A DNA stretch of 64,000 nt from Runella aurantiaca (lineage in GTDB: Bacteria > Bacteroidota > Bacteroidia > Cytophagales > Spirosomataceae). Under the pieces are notes generated by a model that was not told where the DNA came from, did not search any database, and was given only the letters and a program-made list of their open reading frames with translations. The translations under genes were made by a program, and so were the position numbers. Each line of letters starts with the position of its first letter. Position 1 is the stretch's first letter. Location of the stretch: NCBI RefSeq assembly GCF_003339505.1, contig NZ_QPIW01000005.1, forward strand, positions 62,001 to 126,000, written 5' to 3'. Below are positions 16,484-26,010 of this stretch, one piece after another.

Positions 16484-18892
16484 TCATTTAGTTGCAATGC
16501 CCAACAACTCGGGATTGATGATTGCTTCCGCCTCGCCTACTGATTCGTAGGTTCTAAAATTCCGCACATTGATTTTGAGTTTCAGGCCTGCTGTTCCCAA
16601 TTCATAGGTGCCTTCCATCAAAAACTCTTCGTTGGGAACCGCCTTTAGCGGGTCCCAGTCTTCAGCATTAATCCATTTTATTTTTTTGAGTGCCAACGAT
16701 GTCGTCAACTCGTTTTCTATCTTATAAGTGTATATTTCTTCACTTTTACCATCCTTTTTCATAAAATGCTCTGCCACCAAGCGCTTGGTGGTGGGCGGCA
16801 GTTTGCTTTTTAGATTTTCAACCAATCCATTCAAGGTAGATGATAGTGACATCAGCTCGTTTTTCTCATTCGCCTCTTTTTTCTCCCATTCATCAGCCGT
16901 CGGAAAAACGGCGATAGTTGTGGGTATTTTCACCTTTTCTACGCCTTTCACCGACAATTGTCGACTGTCCCATTTGCCGTTTGACTGTCGGTAGCGGTCA
17001 AAGACAATTTTAATTTGAAGTAGATTTTCCTGCGTTACCGTAACCCCAAAAAAATCCTTGCTTTTGGATTTTCCAGTAAAGGTTTTTGAGACGTAAACAT
17101 CAACGTAAGGAACGCCTTTGTCTGAAAACAAAATGGGAGAAAATCGTGCATCATCCGACTGAAAATCAACCTGATAACTATCATACCACAAAAATAAATT
17201 ATTAAGGTAACTCTCCGCTTCGTAAGCCTCAGGAAATTTACCCGCCAGAATTAGCTCACTCGGAACAATGTCATTGCCGATGCTTACTTTATCACCTTTT
17301 TTGAAGCAAAGCCTAACTAACTCTTTTTGGAAATTACTTTTGGTCTCAATGTCTTCGTCGGCTGAACCCATCGAACGGAGGTTAAAGTAAAAATTGTTTT
17401 CTAAAAACTCCCCAATCTTAACGGTCAGGTTATGAGATTCCTCCGCGCTCGGTATGGAGACCTTGGACTTTGTTGGCACCAAAACGGGCACTTCTACGTC
17501 CATTTTATCCAACAATTTGCCTTGGGGGTTTTCCAAACGTAGGGTAAACTTAGCTAAATTTCCCTTCAACAATTTGGGTGAAACGCTCAGCTTGGCCTCA
17601 TCTCCCACCGTTTTATTGGATTCTAACGGAGCAACTTTCTTGGAGGCGGGCACCAATAAACCTACGTTGGTTGGCGCTTGAACTACCTTCACAATCAAAT
17701 CCTTGGAAGGCTCATCCGACTCATTCACGACGGCATATTTCAGCGTCGGTTGCGAAAGCCGAGTAATAAACCCTTCACGGATGCCTTCCCATTGGGTCAT
17801 TGTTTTGTCGAAATGAACCAATGGAGTCACGGGTTCTTGGACCGGCACGGCTATTTTTTCGCTAAAAGTATACGTGCCACTTCCTTCTTGTACGGTTACA
17901 CCCACGGTAGCAGTGGCGGCGACAAAACTAGATGGGATAAAAAACTCACAAGGAATTGTCGCGGTTTCTCCCGCCAGAATCGTGGTTAATCCGTTGGTGC
18001 TAGTCGTTATAGGCTGTTCATTTAAAGTGAGCGTAATACGCGGTTTTGTCAACGTTCCTCGGCCTTCATTTTTGAGCATAAGTTTGACGGCCTTTAACCT
18101 GCGGCCTTTTTCCAGCACCAATTTAGCATCATTGGCCGCAACCAACCCGACCAGTTTCATCAGCGGCGCTGGCGGACTGAGCGTACCGAAACTAACGGGT
18201 AGTTCATCCCACACCGTACCCGATTCGCTTTCTAAAGTCAAAGTCAGGGCTACTTTGCCGTCGGTCAGCAATTGATTGGTTCTAATCGTTATTTGCACCA
18301 ATCGACTGCCGCCTCCCCGTACATCTCCCACCGCCACCAAGGGCTCAAATTCAACGCCTTTGACGGGTGTTGCGGCCGCAATTCTTATCTTTCCGTTATC
18401 AAATCGTCCTTCTCCTTCATTCCGAACGGGGATTTTGAAGGTCAAACTTCCGCCACCTTCTACCGATTCAGCGTTTTTCTCAAGTTTTTCTTTCTCAAAC
18501 AATGGTTTTGGTTGCGGAATGGTCGCCATTTGGTGGTTTGACATCCATGCGGGGTCCAATTTTTGAAGAAACTCCAATGCTCGGTCGGTAGGCTCATCAC
18601 GGTACGATTTTTCCAAAAGTTGCTTGGCTTCTTCTTTTTTTCCCTGCATAAAATAAATAATACCCAACTCCCGATTAGGAAAGTAAGCCGCAACGCCGTT
18701 GCGCGTGGCAATGCTTTTTTTATCAATTCCAGAACCTTGCAACGCCGCCTTTAAATATTCGATGGCTTCGGGCCAATTTTTGGATTGGCTCAGGCTTTCT
18801 CCTTTTTTGTAATACGTCACGAAGCTTTGCCCTTTTGCCTCAGAAACGGCAAAAATCAGCAGCAATCCAAAAAGAAGTTTCCGTAATTTCAT
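16484..18892 (-). CDS. Exported TPR protein with repeated beta-sandwich domains
   Basis: The 802-residue product starts with a signal peptide (1-21, ending EAKG). Residues about 24-120 contain TPR-like helices (SQSKNWPEAIEYLKAALQG and an EEAKQLLEKSYRDEP helix). From about 130 to 470 there are three or so CARDB/Ig-like beta domains of the form vRNEGEGRFDNGKI and LMLKNEGRGTLTKPRI, which usually bridge proteins or bind cell-surface ligands. The last ~330 residues form a mixed domain with a GVPYVDVYVSKTFTGKSK segment. It lies directly downstream (2 bases) of the FadL-type barrel gene, so it probably works with that barrel in the periplasm. Confidence 0.72.
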   Translation of the reverse strand: MKLRKLLFGLLLIFAVSEAKGQSFVTYYKKGESLSQSKNWPEAIEYLKAALQGSGIDKKSIATRNGVAAYFPNRELGIIYFMQGKKEEAKQLLEKSYRDEPTDRALEFLQKLDPAWMSNHQMATIPQPKPLFEKEKLEKNAESVEGGGSLTFKIPVRNEGEGRFDNGKIRIAAATPVKGVEFEPLVAVGDVRGGGSRLVQITIRTNQLLTDGKVALTLTLESESGTVWDELPVSFGTLSPPAPLMKLVGLVAANDAKLVLEKGRRLKAVKLMLKNEGRGTLTKPRITLTLNEQPITTSTNGLTTILAGETATIPCEFFIPSSFVAATATVGVTVQEGSGTYTFSEKIAVPVQEPVTPLVHFDKTMTQWEGIREGFITRLSQPTLKYAVVNESDEPSKDLIVKVVQAPTNVGLLVPASKKVAPLESNKTVGDEAKLSVSPKLLKGNLAKFTLRLENPQGKLLDKMDVEVPVLVPTKSKVSIPSAEESHNLTVKIGEFLENNFYFNLRSMGSADEDIETKSNFQKELVRLCFKKGDKVSIGNDIVPSELILAGKFPEAYEAESYLNNLFLWYDSYQVDFQSDDARFSPILFSDKGVPYVDVYVSKTFTGKSKSKDFFGVTVTQENLLQIKIVFDRYRQSNGKWDSRQLSVKGVEKVKIPTTIAVFPTADEWEKKEANEKNELMSLSSTLNGLVENLKSKLPPTTKRLVAEHFMKKDGKSEEIYTYKIENELTTSLALKKIKWINAEDWDPLKAVPNEEFLMEGTYELGTAGLKLKINVRNFRTYESVGEAEAIINPELLGIATK

Positions 18893-18893
18893 G

Positions 18894-20243
18894 TCAAAAA
18901 ATATCTTCTACCAGATGGACTACCAAATCCACCGAAAAAGCGCTTTGGGTCGTTTGATTGGTCACTCCTGCCGTGGTTTGCGGATATTTCATTTGTTGAA
19001 AGCCCGCGTGAATTTTGAAACGATCAAAAAAGAGCGTCGCTCCCGCGCTGAATCCCTTGGCCTTACTGCTCGACCCGTCTTCGTTTAGCTGGGTTTGGAT
19101 GCGGTAGCCACCCATTACTCGAAATTCTACTTTTTCGGCATTAACGAGCAAAAACTCTAAGCCACTGCGTAATTGATAATGGTTTTCGTTGCTAATCACG
19201 GGCGGGCGCGGCGTCTGAATGACCAACGGCAACCCCCGATTCGGGTCCAGGCTATTGTATTGATTGTACTCATAAAAAGTCTGGGAAATGGCTTGATTTT
19301 TATAGGGCAGCCATTCGGCATCGGCGGCAAGCATCAGCAATGGAAAAAAGGGAACGCGGTACGAAAGACCCATCCCAACCGTAAAAGGCATTTTATATTT
19401 TTGTTCGTAACTGCGCAACTCGGTCGCATCCAGCGACGCATCGGTGACGGTACCGCTGTAAGTAAAATTATTGCGGAGATTGAAAGGAGTCGTTACGCGG
19501 AGGCCTACGCGCAGCGGAACGTTTGCTTCATAAAAATCGGCCAAAAACCCCGTCACAAAATTCACCCCGCTGATGTCATACGTCCCTTCTCCCGTTCGAT
19601 TTACATTCAAGGTACGCTCTCCTGAGGTATAATTCAGTTTATTCCCCATCCCAAACCAGTAGTTGGCAGTCACGCCGATTCCAACATAACGGCTAAGTTG
19701 ATAAGCCGCGCTTAGCGACGCGTTGCTGATGGTCAGGTTGTTTTTGATGCTTTCGGTAGCCGAAGCCACCGTGCGGTCAATGGTATATTTATTGGCATCA
19801 GTCACACTTTGGTAAGCCACCCCGAGTACAATATTACGGTCCAAATCGCCAATCCGATAATGCCTTTCTCCCTTTAGCCGGGACGCGGAAAACGGCATTA
19901 CGGCCCCGATGAAGGTCGGGCCAAAATTGGACGTGGTAGAAAATCGGGTTGCATCAATGGGTACTTGAAGCGTGGTATTCCTGCCCGAACACAACAGATG
20001 CGGACCAATGCCTTCGGCCAATTCGTCATCATAATTAAGCATGGCAATGCCCGCTGGATTCCAATACATCGCGGTAGCATCGTCAGCTACCCCGATGAAG
20101 GCCCCTCCCATCGCCATTGCCCGACTTCCTGGTCCAGTAGCGTTTAGATTCAGATTTTGGGCCATACCCACATACGACAAAAACAACAACAGCCCTGAAC
20201 AGAGTTGTTTTTTACCGATGCGTCGTATTACTGTAAAGACCAT
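18894..20243 (-). CDS. OmpP1/FadL-type outer-membrane beta-barrel protein
   Basis: The product (449 residues from the ATG at 20243) begins with a signal peptide ending in Gln-rich NLNLNAT, then GSRAMAMGGAFIGVADDATA, YWNPAGIAML, the hallmark N-terminal region of the FadL/OmpP1/PorV superfamily. The remainder is a series of amphipathic strands ending in Phe, consistent with a barrel. FadL barrels move hydrophobic compounds and the related PorV is a T9SS shuttle. The TTG start at 20276 would add eleven residues before the signal peptide and is not preferred. The gene overlaps neither neighbour but lies within a few dozen bases of both, so it is likely in one operon. Confidence 0.82.
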   Translation of the reverse strand: MVFTVIRRIGKKQLCSGLLLFLSYVGMAQNLNLNATGPGSRAMAMGGAFIGVADDATAMYWNPAGIAMLNYDDELAEGIGPHLLCSGRNTTLQVPIDATRFSTTSNFGPTFIGAVMPFSASRLKGERHYRIGDLDRNIVLGVAYQSVTDANKYTIDRTVASATESIKNNLTISNASLSAAYQLSRYVGIGVTANYWFGMGNKLNYTSGERTLNVNRTGEGTYDISGVNFVTGFLADFYEANVPLRVGLRVTTPFNLRNNFTYSGTVTDASLDATELRSYEQKYKMPFTVGMGLSYRVPFFPLLMLAADAEWLPYKNQAISQTFYEYNQYNSLDPNRGLPLVIQTPRPPVISNENHYQLRSGLEFLLVNAEKVEFRVMGGYRIQTQLNEDGSSSKAKGFSAGATLFFDRFKIHAGFQQMKYPQTTAGVTNQTTQSAFSVDLVVHLVEDIF

Positions 20244-20276
20244 TTTTTTGTACAGAGTAGCGTTGTATTCAATCAA

Positions 20277-20759
20277 TTACTTGGGGATTAAGGTATATTC
20301 ATTCACGGTATTTCCCGTTTTGTCACTGACATACAATCGATTGATTTTCAGCTCAGTGTCTGATATTTTATCAATAAAAAACTGAATACCTTCTTTGGCA
20401 CAATCCACGCCTTCGCTACAAGTAGGCTCAGGACTCAGTTCAAACAGTACGAGACGGACATTTTGGTCAACGCGCCATTTTCCCGTAAAATCAAAACGGT
20501 CGCCTCCCTGCCCGATGTCGGTAAACTGTAAGGCATTTTGATTACTCAAATCCAGCAAAAATCCGTCGTAATTAAACAGATTGCCAGCTTGTCCTCGCTC
20601 GTAAACTTTGGTTCGTCCGCCACCACCCTGCGGAATATGAACCGCTTGCTTCATAATCCAGGCGCGGTCCATTTGGGTGCTAACATCCTTTTTTTTGCAC
20701 CCCAAAACGCCAATCATTAGCGCAAAAATCAATCCTTGTATCTTCATGGTTTGCATCAT
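20277..20759 (-). CDS. Small lipoprotein of unknown function
   Basis: The 160-residue product has a hydrophobic N-terminus ending in the lipobox GVLGC (Cys21), consistent with a lipoprotein. The mature part has a WRVDQNVRLVLFEL strand and a lipocalin-like spacing of short strands, similar to small lipocalin-type lipoproteins of Bacteroidota. The start overlaps the stop of the upstream gene (TGATG), indicating coupled translation. Its function is unknown. The context of an outer-membrane barrel and a T9SS-secreted surface protein suggests an outer-membrane assembly. Confidence 0.68.
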   Translation of the reverse strand: MMQTMKIQGLIFALMIGVLGCKKKDVSTQMDRAWIMKQAVHIPQGGGGRTKVYERGQAGNLFNYDGFLLDLSNQNALQFTDIGQGGDRFDFTGKWRVDQNVRLVLFELSPEPTCSEGVDCAKEGIQFFIDKISDTELKINRLYVSDKTGNTVNEYTLIPK

Positions 20760-23700
20760 TCTTTCCTGATTTTAAAGGTGTGCCGAGTTTCGGTCCGAAT
20801 CACTTCCACTACATAAAATCCCGAAGGAAGGCTACTTATATCCCAATCGTGTTGTAAGTTACGGAAAGTAACCTTTTTTACCACACTTCCTTTCAAGTCA
20901 AACATTCGCACCTCCGTTGTCACATTTGTGGGCAAATTATCCCGAAGCTGAATCGTCAGTTTGTGGGCCACTGGGTTGGGGAAAACCGTCACTGCTGGGC
21001 GACCAAGACTGTCTTCTTCTATGGCAACTACACGTTTGAGGGCTATGCGGGCGCTTCGCACACCGCTCAACGTACCCACCCCGCAAGCACCCGTTACTCC
21101 CTGAAAAGTGAAGGTCGTTTCATTTTCAATCCGAAAACTCAGGGTCGTATCGCCAGCATTGCGGACTGTTCGGCTTCCGCCGCTGAAATTAAGTGTGAAA
21201 GGGCCACTTCCCTGCACCCGAACCCGCACGTTAAGGTTATCGCCCGCTTTTCTGAACACCACCGAAGTATCGCCACGCGGACTAAGCATCTGAGCAGAAG
21301 CCCGTTGCAACACCGTTAGCGCGCCACTTTGTGCCTTTACGGCATCCGATACTTCTACCTGTAATCGATAATCAGCCCCCGCAGGAGTAGCATCAGGTAT
21401 TCGTACCGACAAAGGACTCGCGGCTCCGCTGCCTAAACTGCCACCGATTTTTTGTCCAGTGCTATTGGTCAGAAAAACGTTGAAAGTGGCTACGCCATTA
21501 CTGGGTTGTTTTACAAAACTCACGCTGACGTTTGCACTGGGACACACAACTCCAGGGTTTGCGGATACAGTTGTTATGCCCGTTACGGGTTGATTAGAAA
21601 CCGTAATCATTAACTCATTTTTTGCCTCACAACCATTGGCCTTTACCGTAACAACGTAGTTTCCGCTCATACCGACGGCCGCGTTGGCGATGGTTGGATT
21701 TTGCAGGGTAGACATAAATCCATTAGGGCCCGTCCACGCATAGGTATATCCCGTTCCGGAAGGCGCTTTCAATTGGATGGTTTCCCCCGATACGTAGCTG
21801 GTACGATTGGTCGCATCAACAGCGTTGGGGATTTGATTGATTGAGAGTTGAATACTGTCTTTGGCGGTTCCGCAGGAGCTCGTACCCGTGACGATGTAAT
21901 ACCCCGGAATCGTGGAAGTCAACATCGGAGACTGGGAGGAATTTGTATAACCAGCGGGGCCTTTCCAACTGTACATCGTAAATCCATTAGACGAAGTAAG
22001 GGTTACGGGTGCGCCGCTGCAAACAGACAAAGATTTGAGGCCGTTGGCGGTAGCAGTAATAACTGGCGTGGAAGTGACTGTAAATACATCACTATTCTCT
22101 AGACTGTTGGCTACTGGCATACTGCTTTTTACCCGAATTCGATAGCGCCCATTGGGTAGCCCCGTAGGTAAAACAATGGAAATGGGACTGGCAGTAACTC
22201 CAGGAAAGTTGGTCAATACCACGGAGTTACCCGCCTCGTTAAGAATATCGGCGGTAAATACATTGCCCGCGGTAAAAGTACCCGTTGTGGTAAAACTTAT
22301 CCGCAATGTATCTTTTACGCACAAAGAGCCACGATTTAAGCTCGGTTTTGAAATGGTTACTGACAGGGGTGGATTGCCGTTGGCGTCCAACACCTGAGCG
22401 TAAATATCAGCCGTACAAGTACTATTTCTGTTTCGTTCATCTCGCCATAAAAAAAACAGCGCATTGCTGTTCAGCACCGAAAGACGGCCACCCGATTTGT
22501 TTCCAGAGGCGTTGCTTACGATTTTGCCGTTGTCGCCCCACTCCCGAACGCCTTCACTTGAGTTGTTATCAAACCTGATTACTTGTCCGTAAAGTTCTCC
22601 GTTATCTCGGTTTTCGCCCACAAATAAGTATTTCTCAGGACTGTCGGCAATTTTAATTCCTTCAAAAGTGGGGTCGCCGCCGTGATTTCGTAAGGTAATG
22701 GGGGTTTCAGCGCTGGTTGCGGTGTTTCCCATATAACGACGCACGATTTGGCGATTATTTCGGGTATTGATAAACGCTACGTTTAAACTAAATTGCCCGC
22801 TATTCCCGACCATTTTCGACCCTCCAATTTGATCACCAACACCGATGTCGGTGGTTCCTAATGCAGCGCCCGACGCTGGGTTAAAACGGTGTGCTTTAAT
22901 CACTTTCCCCACCCCTGAGCCAGACACTGAATAGACACAAATGGGGTTGCTATCATCAAAACTTGGCTGAACACCCATATTTTGGGGGTCAGGCAAACTG
23001 CCAAGGTACTGCGCATTTCCGCCCCATTCTTTAGAAATGGTGGTACCATTTAGGGCGTACTTATATTTCCTTACCGCCACGGTTGAATTTCTATCAATAA
23101 ACGATACGAAAATACGTTCCCCCTGCGCATAAACCCGTGGGCTGTTTTGGTCACCACCGTCGCCTTCAATAAAATACGCCGTGGGAGCGATTCGGTTGGA
23201 GGCATCCAAAATGGCAATTCGCAAATCTGTTAAGGTAACGAGACTCCCCCCTCCGCCCCGATTTAGGTCGGCGGGGTTGTTTTTTTGCGCCCATGTTATC
23301 GCTACTTTGCTTCCTCCATCTCGGATAAAATGGGCATCAAACGAAACACCCGGCGCCGTCGTACCATAATTATATCCTAGATTTAATCCCCGATTTTCAT
23401 TGCTATTATTAGGGATTTTGGTGGTGCCGTCGTTAAAGGAAATGATTTGATACTGCAAATACGTGGTTAATCCTCCTTGAATTACGAGGGTAGTATTGAG
23501 ATTATAAATCGCAAAAACGTCGTCTGAGCCAGTGGCTTTCAGCAATTTCATCCCCGAAAAACCTTCTTTCGTACAATCAGCAAACGTATAGCGAAACAAT
23601 TCTTTTTTGGCAAACGCAACGGTGCCATCCGCCCGGTAGCGTTGCGCAAACATGATGGACGCATTGCCAATGCTTTCGGCCCACGTCACTAACACACTGC

Positions 23701-23854
23701 CATCATCTCCCACCACTGCACCGTACGCAAATGTGTGCATGGCCCCCGCGCTTACGCGGGTGTTTTGGCTCAGATTGCTATTCCACTGTGCCCAACCACT
23801 AATTGCGATTCCCATCAAAAAAAGCAAAAGCCATCCTCTGATTATCTTTATCAT
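20756..23854 (-). CDS. Large T9SS-secreted surface protein with Ig/PKD-like domains
   Basis: The 1,032-residue product starts with a signal peptide (1-22) and has an N-terminal ~450-residue region with repeated motifs such as DGSVLVTWAES and RDNGELYG, likely a beta-propeller. Next come several Ig/PKD-like repeats (about 500-850: SICSG..., GPAGYTNSS..., GPNGFMSTLQNP) and a C-terminal T9SS sorting domain (about 955-1032: VTVFPNPVAHKLTI ... GFYVVEVI). T9SS tails of this type are cut and the protein is attached to or released from the cell surface. It probably acts as an adhesin; the ligand is unknown. Confidence 0.85.
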   Translation of the reverse strand: MIKIIRGWLLLFLMGIAISGWAQWNSNLSQNTRVSAGAMHTFAYGAVVGDDGSVLVTWAESIGNASIMFAQRYRADGTVAFAKKELFRYTFADCTKEGFSGMKLLKATGSDDVFAIYNLNTTLVIQGGLTTYLQYQIISFNDGTTKIPNNSNENRGLNLGYNYGTTAPGVSFDAHFIRDGGSKVAITWAQKNNPADLNRGGGGSLVTLTDLRIAILDASNRIAPTAYFIEGDGGDQNSPRVYAQGERIFVSFIDRNSTVAVRKYKYALNGTTISKEWGGNAQYLGSLPDPQNMGVQPSFDDSNPICVYSVSGSGVGKVIKAHRFNPASGAALGTTDIGVGDQIGGSKMVGNSGQFSLNVAFINTRNNRQIVRRYMGNTATSAETPITLRNHGGDPTFEGIKIADSPEKYLFVGENRDNGELYGQVIRFDNNSSEGVREWGDNGKIVSNASGNKSGGRLSVLNSNALFFLWRDERNRNSTCTADIYAQVLDANGNPPLSVTISKPSLNRGSLCVKDTLRISFTTTGTFTAGNVFTADILNEAGNSVVLTNFPGVTASPISIVLPTGLPNGRYRIRVKSSMPVANSLENSDVFTVTSTPVITATANGLKSLSVCSGAPVTLTSSNGFTMYSWKGPAGYTNSSQSPMLTSTIPGYYIVTGTSSCGTAKDSIQLSINQIPNAVDATNRTSYVSGETIQLKAPSGTGYTYAWTGPNGFMSTLQNPTIANAAVGMSGNYVVTVKANGCEAKNELMITVSNQPVTGITTVSANPGVVCPSANVSVSFVKQPSNGVATFNVFLTNSTGQKIGGSLGSGAASPLSVRIPDATPAGADYRLQVEVSDAVKAQSGALTVLQRASAQMLSPRGDTSVVFRKAGDNLNVRVRVQGSGPFTLNFSGGSRTVRNAGDTTLSFRIENETTFTFQGVTGACGVGTLSGVRSARIALKRVVAIEEDSLGRPAVTVFPNPVAHKLTIQLRDNLPTNVTTEVRMFDLKGSVVKKVTFRNLQHDWDISSLPSGFYVVEVIRTETRHTFKIRKE

Positions 23855-23927
23855 ATTTTTTGCATCAATAACTCATCTGCTTCTGTTTTTTCAAAACCCA
23901 AAATCACGATTTTTTCTACTTTCTAGA

Positions 23928-25178
23928 TTATCTTCCTGGTGTTTTTTTTGCGCTGGCTGCCGTATCTTTTTTACTCTTCCCAAAGGCCGTTTCGTTCGGA
24001 GTAACACCCCCAAACGGCACCGCCGCTGAATCTAACGCCGCTGCCTTTTTAAGGGCTTTTATCTTGGCGGATAAATGGGGTGGCACTTTTACCACTGGAA
24101 AAGCGGTCAAAGGTGCCGATTGGGATTCACTCGCAATAGACGTATCCACGGAACTAAGCGTATCGATTTCTTGTGTAACTACGGGCAAAACAGCTTCCGA
24201 GACCGTTAATTTTGGTTTATTTTTATTAAGAAAAAAGATGCTGAATGAAACAATACTTATCAAAACCAAGGCCCCTAAATACCAAAGTCCTCGGTTGCTT
24301 TTGGGCGTTTCGGGCGGCGAAACTGGGGCAGCGGTATCGGGCGCTACTGGCTTGAATTTCATGGTATTATCGGCATTCTGGGCCATTGCCTGCATGGGCT
24401 CAATCCACTCTTTTGCGGCATCAGCAAGTTCGTTGTTGGCTACCTGAATTAAATACCCAGAATAATTATCCCGCGTGTTGCCATCGCAAAGATTAAGAAT
24501 CAGTTGAAGTTTGCGGGGATTGGTTTCCTCACTTCCCAAAATTTGAGAAAGTGCGTCATCGTTTACATTTTCTAGTACCCCGTCAGTACACTGAAAAAAG
24601 TAATCTCCCGGCAGGACATCGGTCAACGAATGGATTTCGATTTTGGTGTCTCGGTGTGACCCCTGAATAGCCCGCATGATTACATTCCGCTCGGGGTGAT
24701 TTTGGGCTTGCTCGGCAGAAATCAATCCTGATTTTAGTAGGAAATTGACTTTGGAATGGTCCTCACTTTTATAAATAATCGTCCCGTTTCTGATTTGATA
24801 AATACGGCTGTCGCCAATGTGTCCGACGTGTACAGCATCTTCCCCGAAAGCGACCAGCGTAAAGGTCGTCGCCATTCCTTTGAGTAGGTGCTGAACGGCC
24901 AACATCTCATCAAACTTTTGTTGAACATGCCCAAGTGCTTCACCGATAACCTCTTCCGAAAAATCGGAAGCCGTATGGGCATTGAGATAATCTGAAAAAC
25001 CTGACACGGCAATGTGACTGGCCAATTCTCCCTTTTGGGCACCTCCTACCCCATCACAAACAATAAAAAAGCGGTTTTGAGGCGTGGCCATTCCAACTTC
25101 AGGATACACCGAATCCTCGTTGTTTTCGCGCTGTCCTTGAAATGTAAAGCCCAAAGGCGGGTAGATACTATACGGCAT
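23928..25178 (-). CDS. Membrane-anchored PP2C-type Ser/Thr phosphatase
   Basis: The 416-residue product has a complete PP2C domain (about 8-260): RENNED at residues 17-22, VCDGVGG with metal-binding Asp42, GHIGDSRIYQIRNG and CTDGVLENVNDD. A linker is followed by a membrane helix (about 297-317, WYLGALVLISIVSFSIFFL) and a ~100-residue Ser/Thr/Pro/Lys-rich C-terminal tail on the far side. PP2C enzymes (PppA in proteobacterial T6SS) remove phosphate from FHA and kinase substrates. The gene is the first of the module that also holds two FHA proteins and a kinase, so it is probably the opposing phosphatase. Confidence 0.9.
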   Translation of the reverse strand: MPYSIYPPLGFTFQGQRENNEDSVYPEVGMATPQNRFFIVCDGVGGAQKGELASHIAVSGFSDYLNAHTASDFSEEVIGEALGHVQQKFDEMLAVQHLLKGMATTFTLVAFGEDAVHVGHIGDSRIYQIRNGTIIYKSEDHSKVNFLLKSGLISAEQAQNHPERNVIMRAIQGSHRDTKIEIHSLTDVLPGDYFFQCTDGVLENVNDDALSQILGSEETNPRKLQLILNLCDGNTRDNYSGYLIQVANNELADAAKEWIEPMQAMAQNADNTMKFKPVAPDTAAPVSPPETPKSNRGLWYLGALVLISIVSFSIFFLNKNKPKLTVSEAVLPVVTQEIDTLSSVDTSIASESQSAPLTAFPVVKVPPHLSAKIKALKKAAALDSAAVPFGGVTPNETAFGKSKKDTAASAKKTPGR

Positions 25179-25226
25179 CGTATAACCGGCTAAATAAGTA
25201 AAATCAATAGATTAAGCGCCTAATTA

Positions 25227-25958
25227 TCACCAAATGATGGTTTGGGAATAGTCCGTTCCCTGCACGTTTCGGGCGGCATCTCTTGCATTGCTTGCCGCCT
25301 TGGTCGTCTGCAAAACCACTTTGGTTCTTCCCATTTGAATGGTATCGTTGTCTTCCAGATAAATCAAATCTTCGGGTTCCAATTTTATCTTACGCATCGG
25401 GTCTTTGGCTCCCATCACAAACGTTCCGTTTCGACTTCCTGCTTCGGCAATCAGGTACTGAAACTGACCGAATTTATCACGGGTCACTTCAATGACCGCG
25501 TGCCGCCGACTCATCATGACGTCGTTTGTTTCAATCAGTATGTCTGCCGTTGGCAATGAGCTTTTGCGCCCAACAACGTTGGGACCAATGCGTAAAGGAT
25601 GCGTTTGAGCAGCGGCGTTTTCGTCATGAACCACCAAAAATCCGACGGTACCCGTTTGTTGAAAAATATCATTTTGCGCTTTGTTGTCGTCGGCAGAGGG
25701 TTGGGCAAACAAAGGATTGCTCCCTCCCGCCGACTTTGTAACGTGCTGGAAACCCGTTGGAGGCGACAGCGGCGGCATAAATTCGTTGGTTGGTGGCGCG
25801 GGAGGCATTCCCGCTTCTTGCGTCACGACAAAAATGCACTTTTCGGGTCTTTGTTGCACACAGTTAAGCTTGGCCGGGCTACCGGGCAAGAGCTTGACTG
25901 GCGATTGTCCTTTTTTGGTGTGCTGACACTCCTTGCAACGAAAAACGTACTCAAACAT
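25227..25958 (-). CDS. FHA-domain protein with N-terminal cysteine-rich segment
   Basis: The 243-residue product starts MFEYVFRCKEC and has four cysteines (8, 11, 33, 41) spaced like a zinc ribbon. A Pro-rich linker (about 50-100) leads to an FHA domain (about 115-225) with the key residues for phosphothreonine binding: a GRK loop, MMSRRHA and SRNGTFVMG. FHA domains read phosphothreonine marks, here presumably those set by the kinase at 30391-31896 and erased by the PP2C enzyme 48 bases downstream. There is no membrane helix, so it should be cytoplasmic. In proteobacterial T6SS the FHA protein is the phosphorylation target that triggers assembly. Confidence 0.85.
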   Translation of the reverse strand: MFEYVFRCKECQHTKKGQSPVKLLPGSPAKLNCVQQRPEKCIFVVTQEAGMPPAPPTNEFMPPLSPPTGFQHVTKSAGGSNPLFAQPSADDNKAQNDIFQQTGTVGFLVVHDENAAAQTHPLRIGPNVVGRKSSLPTADILIETNDVMMSRRHAVIEVTRDKFGQFQYLIAEAGSRNGTFVMGAKDPMRKIKLEPEDLIYLEDNDTIQMGRTKVVLQTTKAASNARDAARNVQGTDYSQTIIW

Positions 25959-26010
25959 AAGGAACCTATCAATAGATAAAACCTAATTTTCCCAAAGGAG
26001 GGACCCACTT

